A DNA stretch of 64,000 nucleotides from Comamonadaceae bacterium UBA2121 (GTDB taxonomy: Bacteria; Pseudomonadota; Gammaproteobacteria; Burkholderiales; Burkholderiaceae_C), in NCBI GenBank assembly GCA_002331385.1, contig DCYB01000001.1, positions 124,001 to 188,000 of the forward strand, read 5' to 3'. Below are positions 51,916-60,388 of the stretch, in pieces. The notes beneath the pieces were generated by a model that saw only the letters and a program-made list of their open reading frames with translations, was not told where the DNA came from and made no database searches. The translations under genes were made by a program, and so were the position numbers. The first letter of the stretch is position 1. Each line of letters starts with the position of its first letter.

Positions 51916-53279
51916 TGTCCGAGCGCGCGACCATACTCAAGCACGCCGTGACGGTGCTGGCGGGGCAACTGGCCATCATGGCGTTCGGCGTGACCGATAC
52001 CGTGGTCGCTGGTCGCCATTCGCAAGAGGCATTAGCCGCGCTGTCCATCGGATCAGCGGTGTTCATCAGCGTGTACGTGGCGCTCATGGGCGTGCTGCAG
52101 GCACTGCTCCCGGTGTGGGCCGAGCAGCGTGGAGCCGCGCACTCGCACCAGCTAGGTGCCAGCGTGCGCCAGTCGCTGTATGTCTGCGGCGCGGCCTGCG
52201 TCATCGGCATGTTCATCCTGCTCTCACCCGACGCCCTGTTGCGCTGGACCGATGTGCCCGACGAACTGCGTGGCGACGTGCGCGCCTATCTCAACGTGCT
52301 CGCGTTCGGGCTTCCGCCTGCGCTGTTGTTTCGCATCTACAGCACACTCAACCAGTCTCTGGGCTATCCGCAATTGGTCACGTGGCTGCAGGTGGCTTCG
52401 CTGTTGATCAAGATTCCGCTGTCCATCTGGTTCACCTTTGGCGGTGCTGGCATAGCGCCACAAGGTGCCGTCGGCTGCGCGTGGGCAACGCTGGTCGTGA
52501 ACTATTCCTTGATGGTGTGTGGTGTGCTGATGCTGCGCACCCAGCGCATGGACACGCCCCTGCAGTTGTGGGCACCGATGGAGCGCCCGGACTGGCAGCA
52601 GTTGGGACGCTTCCTGCGTCTGGGCATACCCGCCGGGCTGTCGATTCTGGTGGAGGTCACATCGTTCACGCTGATGGCGCTGTTCATCGCGCGCCAGGGC
52701 ACGCTGGCCGCCGCTGCTCACCAGATTCTGGCGAACGTGGCCGCCGTGGTCTACATGGTGCCGCTGTCACTGGCCATTGCCACCAGCGCGCGCGTGAGCT
52801 ACTGGCGCGGCGCGGGCAATGAGCAGACCGCCAGCAACGTGGCCTCACTGGGGTTTCGCATGGCAGCGGGAATGGGCGTGCTGCTGACCGCACTGCTGCT
52901 GCTCTCGCGGCACTCGATTGCGGCCCTGTACTCCACCGATCCCACGGTGACGGCGCTCGCGGGAAGCCTGCTCCTGTGGGTGGCCGCTTACCACCTGCCG
53001 GATTCGGTGCAGACGTTGTGCATCTTTGTGCTGCGCAGCTATCGCATCACGATTGCGCCGTTTCTCGTGTACGGCGTGATGCTCTGGGGCGGTGGACTGG
53101 CTGGCGGCTACTGGCTCGCCTACCACGGCGCACTCGGCTGGGGGCCATTCAACTCGCCCGCGCCGTTTTGGGCCAGCAGCGCGGCTGCGCTGGCAGTGAC
53201 GGCCGTGGTGTTCAGCGCCTTGCTGGCCAGAGCCACGCGGGAACACGCGGCGCAGACCACGCAGACCGCATCGCAGTGA
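51915..53279 (+). CDS. MATE family efflux transporter
   Basis: This 454-residue protein has 12 predicted helices in two similar halves, as in the MATE/NorM family of cation-coupled multidrug exporters. The first half carries LAGQLAIMAFGVTDTVVAGR and ALLPVWAEQRGA, the second ILVEVTSFTLMALFIARQG and VPLSLAIATSARVSYWRGAG. The ATG at 51915 shares a base with the preceding stop codon, so translation is coupled to the glycosyltransferase. It converges on phoR with 36 bases between. The substrate is unknown. Confidence 0.94.
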   Translation: MSERATILKHAVTVLAGQLAIMAFGVTDTVVAGRHSQEALAALSIGSAVFISVYVALMGVLQALLPVWAEQRGAAHSHQLGASVRQSLYVCGAACVIGMFILLSPDALLRWTDVPDELRGDVRAYLNVLAFGLPPALLFRIYSTLNQSLGYPQLVTWLQVASLLIKIPLSIWFTFGGAGIAPQGAVGCAWATLVVNYSLMVCGVLMLRTQRMDTPLQLWAPMERPDWQQLGRFLRLGIPAGLSILVEVTSFTLMALFIARQGTLAAAAHQILANVAAVVYMVPLSLAIATSARVSYWRGAGNEQTASNVASLGFRMAAGMGVLLTALLLLSRHSIAALYSTDPTVTALAGSLLLWVAAYHLPDSVQTLCIFVLRSYRITIAPFLVYGVMLWGGGLAGGYWLAYHGALGWGPFNSPAPFWASSAAALAVTAVVFSALLARATREHAAQTTQTASQ

Positions 53280-53315
53280 AGCGCAGAGCGCCTGGCCCCG
53301 CGCCTCACCCGCTTG

Positions 53316-54710
53316 TCAATGCACCGATGCGTCCGCCATCGGCTGGATCGATGCAGGCGGCCTGACGACCGACGGCAATTTGTTGGCGCGAATGCGCGAA
53401 GCCGGAAACACCACGGCGAACGTCGATCCCTTGCCCTGCACGCTGGAGATTTGCAAGGTTGCACCGTGGCGCTGCACCGCGTGCTTGACGATGGCCAGCC
53501 CCAATCCAGTGCCGCCGGTTTCGCGCGACCGGCTGCGATCCACGCGATAAAAACGCTCGGTCAGTCGTGGCAGATGTTCCGGCGAAATGCCCGCGCCCGT
53601 GTCGGTGACGGAAAAGCGCGCACCGCCGTTTTCCAGCGACTCCCAGCGCACGTGAATCGAACCGCCCGCTGGGGTATAGCGCACGGCGTTGTTGACCAGA
53701 TTGGACAGCGCGCTTTGCAACTCCGCCACCACGCCGGCGATCTGCCCCGCGCCCAGCATGTCCTCGGCGCTGGGGTAGACGATGTCGTGCTGCTTGTTCT
53801 GGCTTGCGAGCAGGGTGGCGGACAGGCCGCGCGCTTCTTCCTCGCTGCGCAGAAGCAGCGCCTTCACCTGGATCCACTCGTTCATGCCGGGCAGCGGACT
53901 GCCCTCCAGACGCGAGAGCGTGAGCAAATCCTGCACCACGCTGTGCATGCGCGCGGACTGCTGCGACATCATGCCGAGATAGCGCTGGCGCTCGTCCTCG
54001 GTCAGCGGCAGCGTCTGCAAGGTCTCGACAAAGCCCATCAATACCGTGAGCGGGGTGCGGATCTCGTGCGACACGTTGGCGACAAAGTCACGGCGCATAG
54101 CCTCTGCCTGCTCCAGCGCAGTAATGTCCTGCGACAGCAGCAGCTTGCGCCCATCGCCATAAGGATGCAGTTGCACCGAGATGCGCACGGGCCGCGATGC
54201 CGTGCTGCTGCGCCCCTGCAAAATGACGGGGCGAGAGAAATCCTGCGTATTCAGATAGCGGGTGAAGTCCGGGTCGCGCACCAGATTGCCGATGGATTGC
54301 ATCAGGTCGCGCTCGACGTCAAAGCCAAAGTGGCCTTCCGCCGTCTGGTTGCACCACTCGATGTGCCCCTCCCCATCCAGCAGCACAACGCCGTTGGGCG
54401 AGGCCTGCAACGCAGAGAGGATCTCGTGCAAGCGCGCGTCGGACGCATCGATCTGCAGTTGCGACTGGCGCAGCAGACGGCGCGCACGATCAGCCGCTTC
54501 GCCCCACAGCCCACGCAAGCGCGGCGCCAGTTGCGGGTCGCCCAGACGGAGCCAGCGCAACACGCGATTGCCGCGCCACAAATCCCAGAGAAACCAGCAC
54601 CACGTGGCGATGCAGATACCCACGGCCACGCCCCAGAGTTGGGCCTGCCACCATCCGACCAAACCGCCGACTGCCTGGAATGAAAAGAAAAAAATGAATC
54701 GCCAGAGCAT
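53316..54710 (-). CDS. phoR: phosphate regulon sensor kinase PhoR
   Basis: PhoR is the membrane histidine kinase that phosphorylates PhoB when phosphate is low. The 464-residue protein has N-terminal membrane helices (about residues 5-45), a PAS domain (LQASPNGVVLLDGEGHIEWC), the H box FVANVSHEIRTPLT, the N box LSNLVNNAVRYTP and the G box GTGLGLAIVKHA. It is the last gene of the pst-phoU-phoB-phoR group, 133 bases after phoB. I see no gene or clear structure in that gap. Confidence 0.96.
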   Translation of the reverse strand: MLWRFIFFFSFQAVGGLVGWWQAQLWGVAVGICIATWCWFLWDLWRGNRVLRWLRLGDPQLAPRLRGLWGEAADRARRLLRQSQLQIDASDARLHEILSALQASPNGVVLLDGEGHIEWCNQTAEGHFGFDVERDLMQSIGNLVRDPDFTRYLNTQDFSRPVILQGRSSTASRPVRISVQLHPYGDGRKLLLSQDITALEQAEAMRRDFVANVSHEIRTPLTVLMGFVETLQTLPLTEDERQRYLGMMSQQSARMHSVVQDLLTLSRLEGSPLPGMNEWIQVKALLLRSEEEARGLSATLLASQNKQHDIVYPSAEDMLGAGQIAGVVAELQSALSNLVNNAVRYTPAGGSIHVRWESLENGGARFSVTDTGAGISPEHLPRLTERFYRVDRSRSRETGGTGLGLAIVKHAVQRHGATLQISSVQGKGSTFAVVFPASRIRANKLPSVVRPPASIQPMADASVH

Positions 54711-54843
54711 GGTGCAACGTCAAAAGCGGCATCGCTTGGTGCCGCTGGTCTCAAAAATCAAGTCTCAGTCATCCGCACAGGCGCTTGCGTCCTGCACGTG
54801 TTGGCATGGCGGGAGCATACTCTCCCCACCATGCCCAAAGCCA

Positions 54844-55551
54844 TCAGGCTTGCATCAGCGCCGGCGGCTGTGCCGTAAGCCGATAGCCAGCACCGCGCAC
54901 GGTTTCGATCATTGACGATGCCGTGCCCAGCGCCTCGCGCAGGCGCTTCACGTGCACGTCCACCGTGCGCTCTTCGATAAAGACGTGGTCGCCCCAGACC
55001 TTGTCGAGCAGTTGCGCACGGCTGTGCACGCGCTCGGAGTGCTTCATCAGGAAATGCAGCAGCTTGAACTCGGTCGGCCCGACCTTGAGCGGCTGGCCCT
55101 GGAAGCTCACGCGGTAAGTCGCGGCATCCAGCGTCAGCTCGCCGATGGACACGCTGTCGCTTACCTGCTCGGGCGCACGGCGGCGCAGCACCGCGCGGAT
55201 GCGCGCCAGCAGTTCCTGTGTCGAAAATGGCTTGGTGATGTAGTCGTCGGCGCCAGCGTCGAGGCCCGCCACCTTATCCGGCTCGTCGCCTCGGGCGGTG
55301 AGCATGAGGATCGGGATCGGCTTGGTGCGCGGATCGGCTCGCCACTTGCGCGCAAGTTGCAGGCCGCTCTGTCCGGGCAGCATCCAGTCCAGCAGGATCA
55401 CGTCGGGCAGCACGGCGTCGAGTTCGCGCTGGGCCGATTCGCCATCTTCGGCCCAGATGGGTTGAAAGCCGTTGTGGCGCAGATTCACCGCCACGAGCTC
55501 CGCGATCGCGGATTCATCTTCGACAATCAGTACGCGAGGTAGCTTCTTCAT
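54844..55551 (-). CDS. phoB: phosphate regulon response regulator PhoB
   Basis: PhoB is the DNA-binding response regulator of phosphate starvation. The 235-residue protein has a receiver domain with the acidic pair in VLIVEDESA, the phospho-acceptor Asp in VILLDWMLPG, the Lys in DDYITKPFS, and a winged-helix output domain (GPTEFKLLHFLMKHSERVHS, then ERTVDVHVKRLREAL). I chose the ATG at 55551, behind a G-rich ribosome site. It follows phoU by 18 bases. Likely targets in this window are the boxes at 60250 and 60313. Confidence 0.97.
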   Translation of the reverse strand: MKKLPRVLIVEDESAIAELVAVNLRHNGFQPIWAEDGESAQRELDAVLPDVILLDWMLPGQSGLQLARKWRADPRTKPIPILMLTARGDEPDKVAGLDAGADDYITKPFSTQELLARIRAVLRRRAPEQVSDSVSIGELTLDAATYRVSFQGQPLKVGPTEFKLLHFLMKHSERVHSRAQLLDKVWGDHVFIEERTVDVHVKRLREALGTASSMIETVRGAGYRLTAQPPALMQA

Positions 55552-55569
55552 GTAGCTCAACCCCCTTTC

Positions 55570-56271
55570 TCAAGCCACGGTGGACTCGATTTCGTCGAGT
55601 GCAGTGTGGCGGACATCCTTGCCTTTGACAAGGTAGATGATGAGTTCGGCGACGTTCTTGGAGTGGTCGCCGATACGCTCGATCGCCTTAGCCAGGAACA
55701 GCAGATCCAGGCTGGCGGAGATGGTGCGCGGGTCTTCCATCATGTAGGTGATGAGCTTGCGCACGAAGCCGTCGAACTCCTCGTCGATCAGATCGTCTTC
55801 CCTGAGGATTTCGAGTGCGGTTTTGGTGTCCAGGCGCGCAAACGCGTCGAGCGCCTTGCGCAGCAGGCCAGAGGCCAGATCGGCTGCCACGCGCAGGTCC
55901 ATCGTCGGCAGCGAACGGGCCGAGCCGCTTTCGATGATCGACTTGACCATGCGCGCCATGCGCGTGGCCTCGTCGCCCATGCGCTCCAGATTGGCGATGG
56001 CCTTGCTGAACGCGATCAGCAGGCGCAGGTCGCGTGCGGTGGGCTGGCGGCGGGCGATGATGGTGGAGAGCTCATGGTCAATCTCCACTTCCATGGTGTT
56101 GACGCGCTTTTCCAGCTCTTCCACCTGGTCTGCGGCTTCCACGCTGAAGTGGGACAGCGCGTAGATCGCCTGGCGGATCTGCGACTCCACAATGCCGCCC
56201 AGCTCCATGACGCGAGCCGAAACGCTGTTGAGTTCGCTGTCGAACTGCGAGGAGAGGTGTTTGTCGGGCAT
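55570..56271 (-). CDS. phoU: phosphate signalling protein PhoU
   Basis: PhoU connects the Pst transporter to PhoR and keeps the regulon off when phosphate is plentiful. The 233-residue protein is made of two three-helix bundles with the metal-binding motif in each half: VNTMEVEIDHELSTIIARRQ and EDDLIDEEFDGFVRKLITYM, and the C-terminal LFLAKAIERIGDHSKNVAEL. It lies between pstB and phoB, 22 bases after pstB. Confidence 0.97.
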   Translation of the reverse strand: MPDKHLSSQFDSELNSVSARVMELGGIVESQIRQAIYALSHFSVEAADQVEELEKRVNTMEVEIDHELSTIIARRQPTARDLRLLIAFSKAIANLERMGDEATRMARMVKSIIESGSARSLPTMDLRVAADLASGLLRKALDAFARLDTKTALEILREDDLIDEEFDGFVRKLITYMMEDPRTISASLDLLFLAKAIERIGDHSKNVAELIIYLVKGKDVRHTALDEIESTVA

Positions 56272-56293
56272 GTTTCAGGTCTCCTTGAATGCC

Positions 56294-57079
56294 TCAGCCG
56301 AAACGGCCGGTAATGTAGTCTTCTGTCTCTTTGCGTTGCGGCTTGAAGAACATCTGCTCGGTGTCGCCAAACTCGATCAGGTCACCCAGATACATGTAGG
56401 CGGTGTAATCGCTGCAACGGGCCGCCTGCTGCATGTTGTGCGTCACGATCACGACGGTGTAGTCGTTCTTGAGTTCGGCAATCAGCTCTTCTACCTTGGC
56501 GGTGGAGATCGGGTCCAGCGCAGAGCATGGCTCGTCGAGCAGCAGCACCTCGGGCTTGATCGCGATGCCGCGGGCAATGCACAGACGCTGCTGCTGACCG
56601 CCGGAGAGGCCCGAGCCGCTTTGGTGCAGCTTGTCCTTCACCTCGTTCCACAGCGCGGCCTTGCGCAGCGCCCATTCCACACGCTCGTCCATGTCGGTGG
56701 CGTTCAGGCTTTCAAACAGCTTCACACCGAAGGCGATGTTGTCGTAGATCGACATCGGGAATGGCGTGGGCTTTTGGAACACCATGCCGACTTTGGCGCG
56801 GATCAGTGCCACGTCCTGCTTGCTGGTGAGCAGGTTCTCGCCATCCAGCAGGATTTCGCCTTCCGCACGCTGCTCAGGGTACAGCTCGAACATGCGGTTG
56901 AACGTGCGCAGCAGCGTCGACTTGCCACAGCCCGAGGGGCCGATGAAGGCGGTGACCTTCTTTTCGGGAATTTCCAGATTGATGCCCTTCAGCGCGTGGA
57001 ACTTGCCGTAAAAGAAGTTCAGGTTGCGCACCGTGATCTTGGACGGCGACGCGGTGATGCTGTTCTTGATGGGAGCCAT
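56294..57079 (-). CDS. pstB: phosphate ABC transporter ATP-binding protein PstB
   Basis: PstB powers high-affinity phosphate import. The 261-residue protein has Walker A FIGPSGCGKST, the Q loop MVFQKPTPFPMS, the signature LSGGQQQRLCIARG, Walker B VLLLDEPCSALDP and the H loop VIVTHNMQQA. The PFPMS segment and GLSGGQQQR are typical of PstB. It follows pstA by 30 bases. Confidence 0.98.
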   Translation of the reverse strand: MAPIKNSITASPSKITVRNLNFFYGKFHALKGINLEIPEKKVTAFIGPSGCGKSTLLRTFNRMFELYPEQRAEGEILLDGENLLTSKQDVALIRAKVGMVFQKPTPFPMSIYDNIAFGVKLFESLNATDMDERVEWALRKAALWNEVKDKLHQSGSGLSGGQQQRLCIARGIAIKPEVLLLDEPCSALDPISTAKVEELIAELKNDYTVVIVTHNMQQAARCSDYTAYMYLGDLIEFGDTEQMFFKPQRKETEDYITGRFG

Positions 57080-57109
57080 GATGTGGTCTTCCTCTGAATT
57101 CGATTCGGT

Positions 57110-57991
57110 TTACTTCTGGCGCGTCACGACGCGGGCCAGGATATTGAGGCCAAGCACGGCCAATGTGATCAGGAACACGCCGGCCCATGCCAGGTGCTGC
57201 CAGTTCTCGTACGGACTCATGGCGAACTTGAAGATGGTCACCGGCAGGCTGGCCATCGGCTTGGACAGATCGGAGTTCCAGAACTGGTTGTTGAGCGCGG
57301 TGAACAGCAGCGGAGCGGTTTCGCCGGCGATGCGAGCCACGGCCAGCAGCACACCCGTGATCACACCGGCGCGCGCGGCACGCAACGTCACCATGGTGAT
57401 GACCTTCCACTTGGGCGTACCCAGCGCGTAAGCCGCTTCACGCAGGCTGGAGGGCACGAGCGTGAGCATGTTCTCGGTGGTGCGGATCACCACCGGAATC
57501 ACGATCAGCGCCAGCGCCATGATGCCGGCGTAGGCAGAGAAGCTCTTGAAGCGCGCCACGACGATGGCGTAGACGAACAGACCGATCACGATGGACGGCG
57601 CCGACAACAGGATGTCGTTCACGAAGCGCGTGGTCGACGCCAGCCAACCACGCGGGTCGTACTCGGCCAGATACACGCCCGCCAGAATACCGATAGGTGT
57701 GCCGACGAAAGTCGCCATCGCCACCATCACCAGCGAGCCGAAGATCGCGTTGGCGATACCACCGTTCTCGTTGGGCGGCGGCGTCATTTCGGTGAACAGC
57801 GTCATGCTCAGGCCACCCACGCCAAGGCGCAGGGTTTCCCAGAGAATCCAGATCAGCCAGAACACGCCAAAGGCCATGGCCGCCAGCGACAGGGTCAGCG
57901 CGATGGTGTTCAGGCGCTTGCGGCCTGCGTAGCGCGAGGCACGCTGGCGTGCCAGCTCTTGCGCGGCGATGAGTTGGGTAGACGTATTCAT
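57110..57991 (-). CDS. pstA: phosphate ABC transporter permease PstA
   Basis: PstA is one of the two membrane subunits of the phosphate importer. The 293-residue protein has six helices and the EAA loop LREAAYALGTPKWKVITMVT that contacts PstB. GIANAIFGSLVMVAMATFVG and the ALNNQFW region are typical. Its start overlaps the pstC stop codon by four bases, so the two are translationally coupled. Confidence 0.97.
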   Translation of the reverse strand: MNTSTQLIAAQELARQRASRYAGRKRLNTIALTLSLAAMAFGVFWLIWILWETLRLGVGGLSMTLFTEMTPPPNENGGIANAIFGSLVMVAMATFVGTPIGILAGVYLAEYDPRGWLASTTRFVNDILLSAPSIVIGLFVYAIVVARFKSFSAYAGIMALALIVIPVVIRTTENMLTLVPSSLREAAYALGTPKWKVITMVTLRAARAGVITGVLLAVARIAGETAPLLFTALNNQFWNSDLSKPMASLPVTIFKFAMSPYENWQHLAWAGVFLITLAVLGLNILARVVTRQK

Positions 57992-59016
57992 GAACGTGCT
58001 CCTTCTGCCTTCTTCAGGCGGCTGAGCAACACCTTGGACAGTGACAGCACGACAAAGGTGATGAAGAACAGCACCAGACCCAGATAGATCAGCGATGCCT
58101 GGTGCAGGCCCTCGCCTGCTTCCGCAAACTCGTTGGCCAGCGCGGAGGTGATGCTGTTGGCTGCCTCGAAAACGGACAGCGACTGCAACTGGTTCATGTT
58201 GCCGATCACGAAGGTCACGGCCATGGTCTCGCCCAGCGCGCGACCCAGACCCAGCATGACGCCGCCGAGCACACCTGCCTTGGTGTAGGGCAGCACGACT
58301 TTCCAGACCACTTCCCAGGTCGTCGAGCCAAGGCCGTAGGCGGATTCCTTGAGCAGCGCAGGGGTGACTTCAAACACGTCGCGCATCACCGATGCGATGA
58401 ACGGGATGATCATGATCGCCAGGATGATGCCCGCGGACAGGATACCGATACCCACTGGTGGGCCGGACACGAGCGCGCCCAGATACGGCACGCCCGAAAA
58501 CAGGTTTTGCAGCGGCTGCTGCACATAGGTGGCAAGGATCGGGCCAAACACCATCAGACCCCACATGCCGTACACAATGGAGGGCACGGCGGCGAGCAAT
58601 TCGATGGCCGTGCCGAGCGGGCGCTTGAGCCACGCGGGAGAGAGTTCTGTCAGGAAAAGCGCGATGCCGAAGCTCACGGGCACCGCGATCAACAGGGCGA
58701 TGGCAGAAGTTGCCAGCGTGCCGTAGATCATCACCAGGCCGCCGTACTCGTTTTGCACGGGGTCCCAGACGCTGCTGGTGAGGAAGCCCAGACCGTACTC
58801 GGTGATGGAGGGCCACGCGCCGATGACAAGCGAGATCAGGATGCCGATCAGCAAAGCCAGCGTGAGCAAGGCCGCGCCGCGCGCAGCCCAGCCGAACAGG
58901 CGGTCAGCCAGCGTGCCAGCCATGAGCGATTTGCGGGGCGGAGGGTTGTTTTTAGACACTCGTTCCACGTCCTTCAGTGAGGAATTGGAAGATGATACGG
59001 GCAGCGTTGTGGACAC
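57988..59016 (-). CDS. pstC: phosphate ABC transporter permease PstC
   Basis: PstC is the second membrane subunit of the phosphate importer. The 342-residue protein has an N-terminal soluble tail of about 35 residues, six helices and the EAA loop LLKESAYGLGSTTWEVVWKV. GSAWDPV-type sequence is present as TSSVWDPVQNEYGG. It follows pstS by 137 bases; that gap contains a stable hairpin (59060-59078). Confidence 0.97.
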   Translation of the reverse strand: MSTTLPVSSSNSSLKDVERVSKNNPPPRKSLMAGTLADRLFGWAARGAALLTLALLIGILISLVIGAWPSITEYGLGFLTSSVWDPVQNEYGGLVMIYGTLATSAIALLIAVPVSFGIALFLTELSPAWLKRPLGTAIELLAAVPSIVYGMWGLMVFGPILATYVQQPLQNLFSGVPYLGALVSGPPVGIGILSAGIILAIMIIPFIASVMRDVFEVTPALLKESAYGLGSTTWEVVWKVVLPYTKAGVLGGVMLGLGRALGETMAVTFVIGNMNQLQSLSVFEAANSITSALANEFAEAGEGLHQASLIYLGLVLFFITFVVLSLSKVLLSRLKKAEGARS

Positions 59017-59059
59017 GTGTGTTGCCTTGATCGAAAGTTTGGATTCGGCGAGCTCTGCG

Positions 59060-59078
59060 TGCGCCGTGGAGCGGCGCA
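59060..59078 (-). other. hairpin between pstS and pstC
   Basis: TGCGCCG pairs perfectly with CGGCGCA around a five-base loop in the pstS-pstC spacer. No T run follows. Such hairpins often protect the upstream mRNA end or partly stop transcription, giving more binding protein than permease. Confidence 0.5.
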
Positions 59079-59153
59079 GTTTGCCCCGCGATCTCCGGCC
59101 TTTTCAGGCTGCGGCGAAACGCGAGGCAAAGGGTTTTCAGCTCGCCGTAAAAA

Positions 59154-60194
59154 TTACTTCACTGCAATCGCCTTGCCCGAACCGTCCTTGATGTCCTCCC
59201 AGGACTTGAAGATCACGTTCTTCACGCTGTCAGGCATCGGCACATAGTCCAGCTCGGAAGAAGTCTTGTCGCCATTCTTGTAAGCCCACTCGAAGAACTT
59301 CAGGGCTGTCGCTGCCTGCACCGGCTTGTCCTGCACCTTGTGCATCAGGATGAAGGTCGCCGAAGTGATAGGCCATGAATCCTTGCCAGGCTGCTCGGTC
59401 AGGATCTGGTAGAAGCTTTTGCTCCAGTCCGCGCCGGCGGCGGCCGCCTTGAAACTGGTGTCATCAGGCGACACGAAGTTGCCTTCCTTATTCTGCATCT
59501 GCGCGAAGGTCATCTTGTTTTGCTTCACGTAGGCGTACTCGACGTAGCCGATGGAGTTGGGCAGACGGCCCACGAAAGCGGCAACGCCTTCGTTACCCTT
59601 GCCACCCGCGCCGGTAGGCCAGTTCACTGCTGTGCCCTCACCGATCTTTTCCTTCCACTCGGGGTTCACCTTGGACAGGTAGTTGGTGAAGCCGAATGTG
59701 GTGCCCGAGCCGTCAGCGCGACGCACCGGAGCGATGGTGGCGTCGGGTAGGTTCACGCCGGGGTTCAACGCGGTGATGGCCGGGTCGTTCCACTTGGTGA
59801 TCTTGGCCAGGTAGATGTCGCCAATGACCTTGCCGGACAGCTTCAGTTGGCCGGGAGCGATGCCCTTGATGTTCACCACGGGCACGATGCCACCGATCAC
59901 GGTGGGGAACTGCACCAGACCCTTCTTTTGCAGTTCGTCATCCTTCAGCGGCGCGTCGGAAGCACCGAAGTCCACCGTCTTGGCTTCAATCTGACGCAGA
60001 CCGGCACCGGAGCCGACAGACTGGTAGTTGATCTTCACGCCGGTGGCCTTGTTGTAGTCAGCCGCCCACTTGGAATACAGCGGGGCCGGGAAGCTTGCAC
60101 CGGCACCGGTTGCTTCGCTCTGGGCCATGGCGCTAGAGAACGCGCCCATCGCCACCAGACCAGAAACCAGAACCCGAATTGCAGACATTGTCAT
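59154..60194 (-). CDS. pstS: phosphate-binding protein PstS
   Basis: PstS is the periplasmic phosphate receptor. The 346-residue precursor has a signal peptide (SAIRVLVSGLVAMGAFSSAM) and the mature start EATGAGASFPAPLYSKWA. The phosphate-binding segments INYQSVGSGAGLRQIEAKTV, DFGASDAPL and RRADGSGTTFGFTNYL are intact. I chose the ATG at 60194, with a GAGG ribosome site 8 bases upstream; an ATG at 60188 is the alternative. It is the first gene of the pstSCAB-phoUBR group and is preceded by a PhoB-type promoter. Confidence 0.98.
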   Translation of the reverse strand: MTMSAIRVLVSGLVAMGAFSSAMAQSEATGAGASFPAPLYSKWAADYNKATGVKINYQSVGSGAGLRQIEAKTVDFGASDAPLKDDELQKKGLVQFPTVIGGIVPVVNIKGIAPGQLKLSGKVIGDIYLAKITKWNDPAITALNPGVNLPDATIAPVRRADGSGTTFGFTNYLSKVNPEWKEKIGEGTAVNWPTGAGGKGNEGVAAFVGRLPNSIGYVEYAYVKQNKMTFAQMQNKEGNFVSPDDTSFKAAAAGADWSKSFYQILTEQPGKDSWPITSATFILMHKVQDKPVQAATALKFFEWAYKNGDKTSSELDYVPMPDSVKNVIFKSWEDIKDGSGKAIAVK

Positions 60195-60233
60195 GAGTGA
60201 GACCTCAAGGTTGAACAAAATGTGATGGAACGA

Positions 60234-60267
60234 AATGTAGAAGCCGAATGTGACGGTGATATGACAC
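60234..60267 (-). promoter_or_regulatory. Pho box and -10 element of the pstS promoter
   Basis: On the minus strand TGTCATATCACCGTCAC (60250-60266) matches the Pho box consensus CTGTCATAWAWCTGTCAY at about 15 of 17 positions. Ten bases downstream lies a -10 hexamer TACATT (60239-60234). This spacing is that of PhoB-activated promoters, in which the box replaces the -35. A further degenerate repeat (CTGTATGACAAATCC) lies upstream. Confidence 0.8.
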
Positions 60268-60312
60268 ATTGGATTTGTCATACAGTTTTTTCAGAGGAGA
60301 ACTGCCACCTGG

Positions 60313-60346
60313 TTGTCACAAATCCGTCGCTAACGGTCTGTAACAT
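60313..60346 (+). promoter_or_regulatory. Pho box and -10 element facing the divergent binding-protein gene
   Basis: On the plus strand TTGTCACAAATCCGTCGC (60313-60330) matches the Pho box consensus at about 14 of 18 positions. Exactly 10 bases later is TAACAT (60341-60346), a possible -10. The predicted start of transcription lies about 35 bases before the ATG at 60389. The arrangement mirrors the pstS promoter. Confidence 0.6.
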
Positions 60347-60388
60347 TAATTTTCGCCAACGCTTGTTCGCGTGGATTTTTCACAGACC

